Shown: positions 17,970 to 27,500 of the stretch, in pieces
Layout: every line of letters starts with the position of its first letter
Position numbering within the stretch: the first letter of the stretch is position 1
Source of the DNA: Sphaeroforma sirkka
Lineage: Eukaryota > Opisthokonta > Ichthyosporea > Ichthyophonida
Reading direction: 5' to 3'
Assembly (NCBI GenBank): GCA_001586965.3
Contig: LUCW03000211.1
Coordinates: 97,501 to 125,000 of the forward strand
DNA length: 27,500 bases
The notes under the pieces: model-generated
Told to the model about the DNA's origin: nothing
The model's input: the letters and a program-made list of their open reading frames with translations, nothing else
Database searches by the model: none
Program-made: the position numbers and the translations under genes

Positions 17970-18960
17970 AAGGCGGTAGAGGTTCACTAAGCGTATATGG
18001 AGATTGTTATTTCACATGCACGAATCTAGAATAACTAAATGGAAAAATTGGTGAAATATGTTGATGCAATAAGCATCGAACCAACCAAAGCGTTCATTCT
18101 ATATTAACAAGAATGTTCGCACAGAATCGTGTAAGTATGATCATAGCCTTCTGGAACTATTCAGAAGGTTTTGGTAAGATACGAATTGAATGTTTTCCTC
18201 GTATGTTAATTATAGAAGCAACTTAAACTCGACAAAATGAAAAATAAATTCAAAAAGTGATTTATGGCATCCAATAACTTTCGCGTACACAAATTCAGTG
18301 TTGCTGTATATTTATTTTTTTCAATTTATTTTACGTGACTACGCGCAAGGTTGTGATAGCGTGCATCCATTCTCCACTTCTCTATAGATTTCGAGTAGGA
18401 AAACATGTCACGGAGACTGAAATATCCCCATTCTAAAGCTACGGCACCTACCTAATACAATACCATCTATAGAAGATACGATAGCTCAATCGGAGTGACT
18501 GATCATGAAATGTCGGAGGCGGAAGAAATTTCCAAAGCGTATATTGAAGCTGTTGTTTTGCATGCAAGAATTCACAATAACTAATTAGAGAAATTTGCGA
18601 AAATTGGAGAGTAGTCAACCTAAGTGTTTTGGGGTTCTATAACAAAGATGTTGACACAAAATGGGGTAAGTAAGATACGAATTGAATGTTTTCTTCGTTA
18701 CCTATAGGAGCAACCTAAACTCGGTAAAATTAATGAAACTCCCCACTATGGCACCAAACCTTACACAAATTCAGTATTATTTATCACATCAAAGCCACGT
18801 TGTTTGTTCATTTACTCTGGCTTAGACAACACGCGTCGGAGGATATACATGTTGGTGCATTTAAAGTTGTGCACAGCATAGCCCACAAACATATACCACT
18901 CCTTTATAGACCTGCTGCTAGAAAACAGTCGCAGTCAGGTCCTAATACTGCGCTTTTGAA
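17962..18960. repeat. ~540-bp tandem repeat array, right part
   Basis: The third copy resumes here directly (aatgttgaaggcgg, then ttctatattaacaagaatgt, then gttaattatagaagcaactt). A fourth, more diverged copy starts near 18384 (ggaaaacatgtcacgg, then gactgatcatgaaatgtcgg). A fragment of a fifth begins near 18905. Confidence 0.83.
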
Positions 18961-19106
18961 AATATTTTAATTTCTGGCAGCACCATGAATGGGAATTGCG
19001 ACAGGCGATTACATACAGGTATACTAATGATTCGATAAACCATCAGTATACTTATTTCTCACCCATGAACATCTTTTACCAGTGTAATAATGTTTGCTAC
19101 CAGAAT

Positions 19107-19665
19107 ATGAAATTATCAAAATGCTCCTATTTACACTCACCTGCACAACTCAAACTCGGTTTTCTAATTCAGAATACCTTTCTTGAATTATAGCCACCGC
19201 CACTAGCACATGCAGCTCGAGAACCAACGAACGACTATAAATTGTAAAGAAAAATACCGGCTTAAAACTATCAAGGTCGACAATATTTATTGCATGTCGC
19301 ATTTGAGATATGAGCACAGCGGAAACTAAACAGACAATCGCTGATCATCAATACTCCTAAAGCCTCACAAGTATAACATTGTTTTGAGTATGTTGTTCTG
19401 TTAGTCGATGCTACCGAAACATTGTCTGTTCCTCAAACGTGGATATGAAACTATCAGAAAGCGCCTATTTACACTCACCTGCACAACTTGAACTCGGTTT
19501 TTCAATTACAGAACACCTTCCTTGAATTCTAACTACTCCCCCCCCCCCCACACCTAGCACTCGTAGCTCGAGAATCAACGAACGATTGTAAATTGCTGAA
19601 GGAAAACACCGGCTTAAAGCTATTAAGGTCCACAGTATTTTTACGAGTTGTCATTCAGATATGGA
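19107..19665 (+). repeat. Direct repeat pair of ~210 bp, ~338 bp apart
   Basis: 19107-19315 and 19445-19665 share cctatttacactcacctgca, agctcgagaa(c/t)caacgaacga and caccggcttaaa blocks. The second copy contains a run of 12 or more C at ~19538. No coding frame is shared. Confidence 0.87.
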
Positions 19666-21198
19666 GGTGTATGGGCAAGTGGGACACTCCTGAAAACATA
19701 TGGGTAGTATTTGATACTTATGATGAGCGCAATGTTACATAGAAACCAAAATCATCTCTAAATGAACCCCTTCGCAAAGCAAACGCCCACTAGTCTATCA
19801 TTATTGAATATGACTTATGCGTGCAAGTACCATTGTAATTCGAATTTTATTGCGCAGGATTGACATGCGGGTCTTGGCAGCTTGTCAACTTCCCTCACGT
19901 CACCATACTAACATATAAAAAGGGCAATAAAGTGACCACCCAGCCGACCAAATTTCGAAACATGATTTTAGGTTAAAAAAATCAAGGTGTGCGTCCCAAG
20001 TATGAATGATGTGCGTCGAGGTTTGTGATGGTGCTCCGTACTTTTGCGATAGATCGACAAAAATCTGACCAATCCTCCACGTGACAGTGAATTGCTTTTA
20101 CCGAACCAACACAATTGCGCAATTTCAAATTTAGAAAATTCACTGAATTGAAGCGTTCGGTGAGACCACCTTCATGTCGATTAAATTATGCCGATTCAAC
20201 TTCATGTCGGTTAACTTACATTTTGGTTGGGAATCTGGTCGTAGATACATATTAACGAAACTGACGAAATCTGCATGGTACTTTTGAAGGTCAGCTAGCT
20301 GTCGAGCTCGCTGAGAGCGACAATGAGCTGTGCTCGAAATGAAACATTGTCGACCCAGACTAGTCTTACTTGAATCTATTTTGTCGAGATCAAAGGTATG
20401 GTATAGTATACATGTGATGTACTTAAACCTGCTAGGAGAGCGTATGATAGTCATATCAAGACTGATAAAGGTACCATACTGTCGAAAATATAAAAGATTC
20501 ATTCATGATTATGGCTAAATGATAGGATGTGATTTCTAGTGACGTAAAATCCTTATGCGATCAGATTTAGGAGCGGAGTAAATCGGCGCTACTGTTCACC
20601 AACTTCACCGCCAATCAATACATTGGGTGGCTGTACCATATACGACATTGAATCCGACTAGGAAACATTCAATGCTCTTAGTTTGATAACGATACGGAGT
20701 TCATCATTATTAAACCTATAACGAAACACATGGGGAGTCGATAGTTTTGGCACATGATTCGTACAACAATGTTTACAACTAATCACACTTTTCGCATGGG
20801 TTCATGTGATTGTACTCAGATATGAAACATCTCAGAATGATGGTAGATTGAATGCCATTTCTGAACATTGTGTGCCAGGACATGATTGCTTATGAATAAT
20901 TCGAACGGTAGAAGAAAGTCTGCGATGATAGGAGAGTTGTCCGGTTGCGTCAGTGGTCGGTCTCCTGTCTTCACATCTAACAGTGTCTACAAATCACATT
21001 GGTTTATTTCCCAATAGCGATAGGACGAGCCGAAATTCAATTCAAGCAATGTCATCTGACAATAAATTTTACTATGCTAGCCACGGTTCTCCATTCATTC
21101 CCAGGCAGACAGCCTGCTGTGTTGTTGCGATGAAAACGTTTGCAAAACTCTCAGGTAAAATTGAGAAGCTCTTGGTGGCTAGCACATAAAGTATATTT
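19666..21198. other. Intergenic stretch, no gene supported
   Basis: Lies downstream of the polymerase gene's stop. The longest frame (20140-20502, minus, 120 codons) shows no motif I recognise. A short triple motif (ttcatgtcg(a/g)tta) occurs near 20170-20215. No other long repeats seen. Confidence 0.6.
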
Positions 21199-26819
<5,621 letters not shown>

Positions 26820-26879
26820 CTGAATATCGAAAGAATAACAGTATAAACGCAATGAATTGAATAATATTCATGCCAATAC

Positions 26880-26984
26880 CGTAGGCGAAACTGAGTACCA
26901 ATCAGGGGATTGCACTTGTACTGGGTGAGGTATGTGCTCGGTGCGAAGTATAATTGCAAGCTTGCATTGACAATCGATGTGAAA
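26880..26984 (-). CDS. Tentative upstream POLQ-like exon
   Basis: Phase-compatible with both neighbours if the acceptor is ccttaag at 26985 and the donor gtattgg at 26879, leaving a 60-nt intron before motif A. The product contains NASLQLYFAP and QYKCNPLIGTQFR, with some likeness to the thumb/palm segment NALSKVIFPLQREKCLNP of POLQ. The expected TGR motif is absent. A rival frame over 26868-27077 (ETLTRNALKF) is also open. Confidence 0.35.
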
Positions 26985-27298
26985 CTTAAGGGCGTTGCGT
27001 GTCAAGGTCTCACACGCAAAGGGGCGCGAAGCAGACACCACTTGAACCACGGCAAGCAAATCATAAGAGTTTAGCAATTGTCAATATATAACCATTGGTC
27101 GATAGCTTACAATAAGAAGCAAAATCGTTGCACAATGGCCATAATTCAAGTACACGATGCGTCACATCCTCAGAATAGCGAGTACACGGTCAACTATAAT
27201 GCATACCGCATGTATAGTTACGTAGTTCCGGAATATGTATACATCTGCATGTACATAAACAAAAATCTAGTATATTGTCTCAAGATATTCTCACTCAC

Positions 27299-27411
27299 TT
27301 TTTGGGTACTTCTGCAGGTGTAGGCATGACCAGGGCTGCGTCATCATTGCGTGAAGGGTGTAGTCGCACCAATTGGTCCACATCACACAGGTCGATGGAT
27401 TGCGGCAGGTT
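27299..27411 (-). CDS. Tentative upstream exon of the POLQ-like gene
   Basis: Bounded by a good acceptor (cttgtgtccag) and a strong donor (aaaaa|gtgagt). The frame starting NLPQSIDLCDVDQLVRLHP is open throughout and looks protein-like (acidic helix, then MPTPAEVP), but no motif proves that it belongs to the polymerase. Confidence 0.4.
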
Positions 27412-27500
27412 CTGGACACAAGTACGTTATAGGTAAACGTTAATACTCGTAGCAGGCTCTGAACCCATATACGCTCTAAATAGAGGTTGTTGGTCATGAT

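Overview
The window is nuclear DNA from a eukaryote. It has two intron-rich host genes with GT-AG introns of about 60 to 1600 bp, long (TA)n tracts, minisatellites and transposon remains, and no operon-like packing. The two gene families are widespread, so the sequence does not fix the lineage. A single-celled or early-branching eukaryote is compatible, but this is an inference.

Layout: (1) 84-6374, plus strand: the 3' part (six exons) of a gene for a membrane-anchored, protein-disulfide-isomerase-like protein. It has two thioredoxin folds with degenerate active sites, one transmembrane helix and a C-terminal KKDD dilysine ER-retrieval signal. Its 5' end lies outside the window. Five of its six intron positions, including the one before the first visible exon, are phase 2; the last is phase 0. 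Three introns begin with tandem duplications that copy the exon end and the 5' splice site. (2) 6375-8490: no gene supported. (3) 8491-10014: a ~1.5 kb near-palindrome, a foldback-type element with terminal inverted repeats made of ~30-bp tandem units around a TA-rich core. (4) 10015-11394: no gene, a few short repeats. (5) 11395-18960: an array of a diverged ~540-bp repeat, split by a ~4.9-kb tyrosine-recombinase (DIRS-order) retrotransposon fossil at 13043-17961, minus strand. (6) 18960-21198: a duplicated ~210-bp segment, otherwise no gene seen. (7) 21199 to at least 26819, probably to the right edge, minus strand: the C-terminal part of a family A DNA polymerase closest to POLQ (polymerase theta). 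Eight exons are phase-consistent and carry intact motifs A, B and C. Upstream exons are tentative.

The two host genes are unrelated in function: ER thiol/chaperone biology on one side and DNA break repair on the other. They converge towards the repeat-rich middle. Exon joins were chosen by splice consensus, phase agreement and fit to the protein family. No alignment program was run, so percentages and family assignments are by eye.
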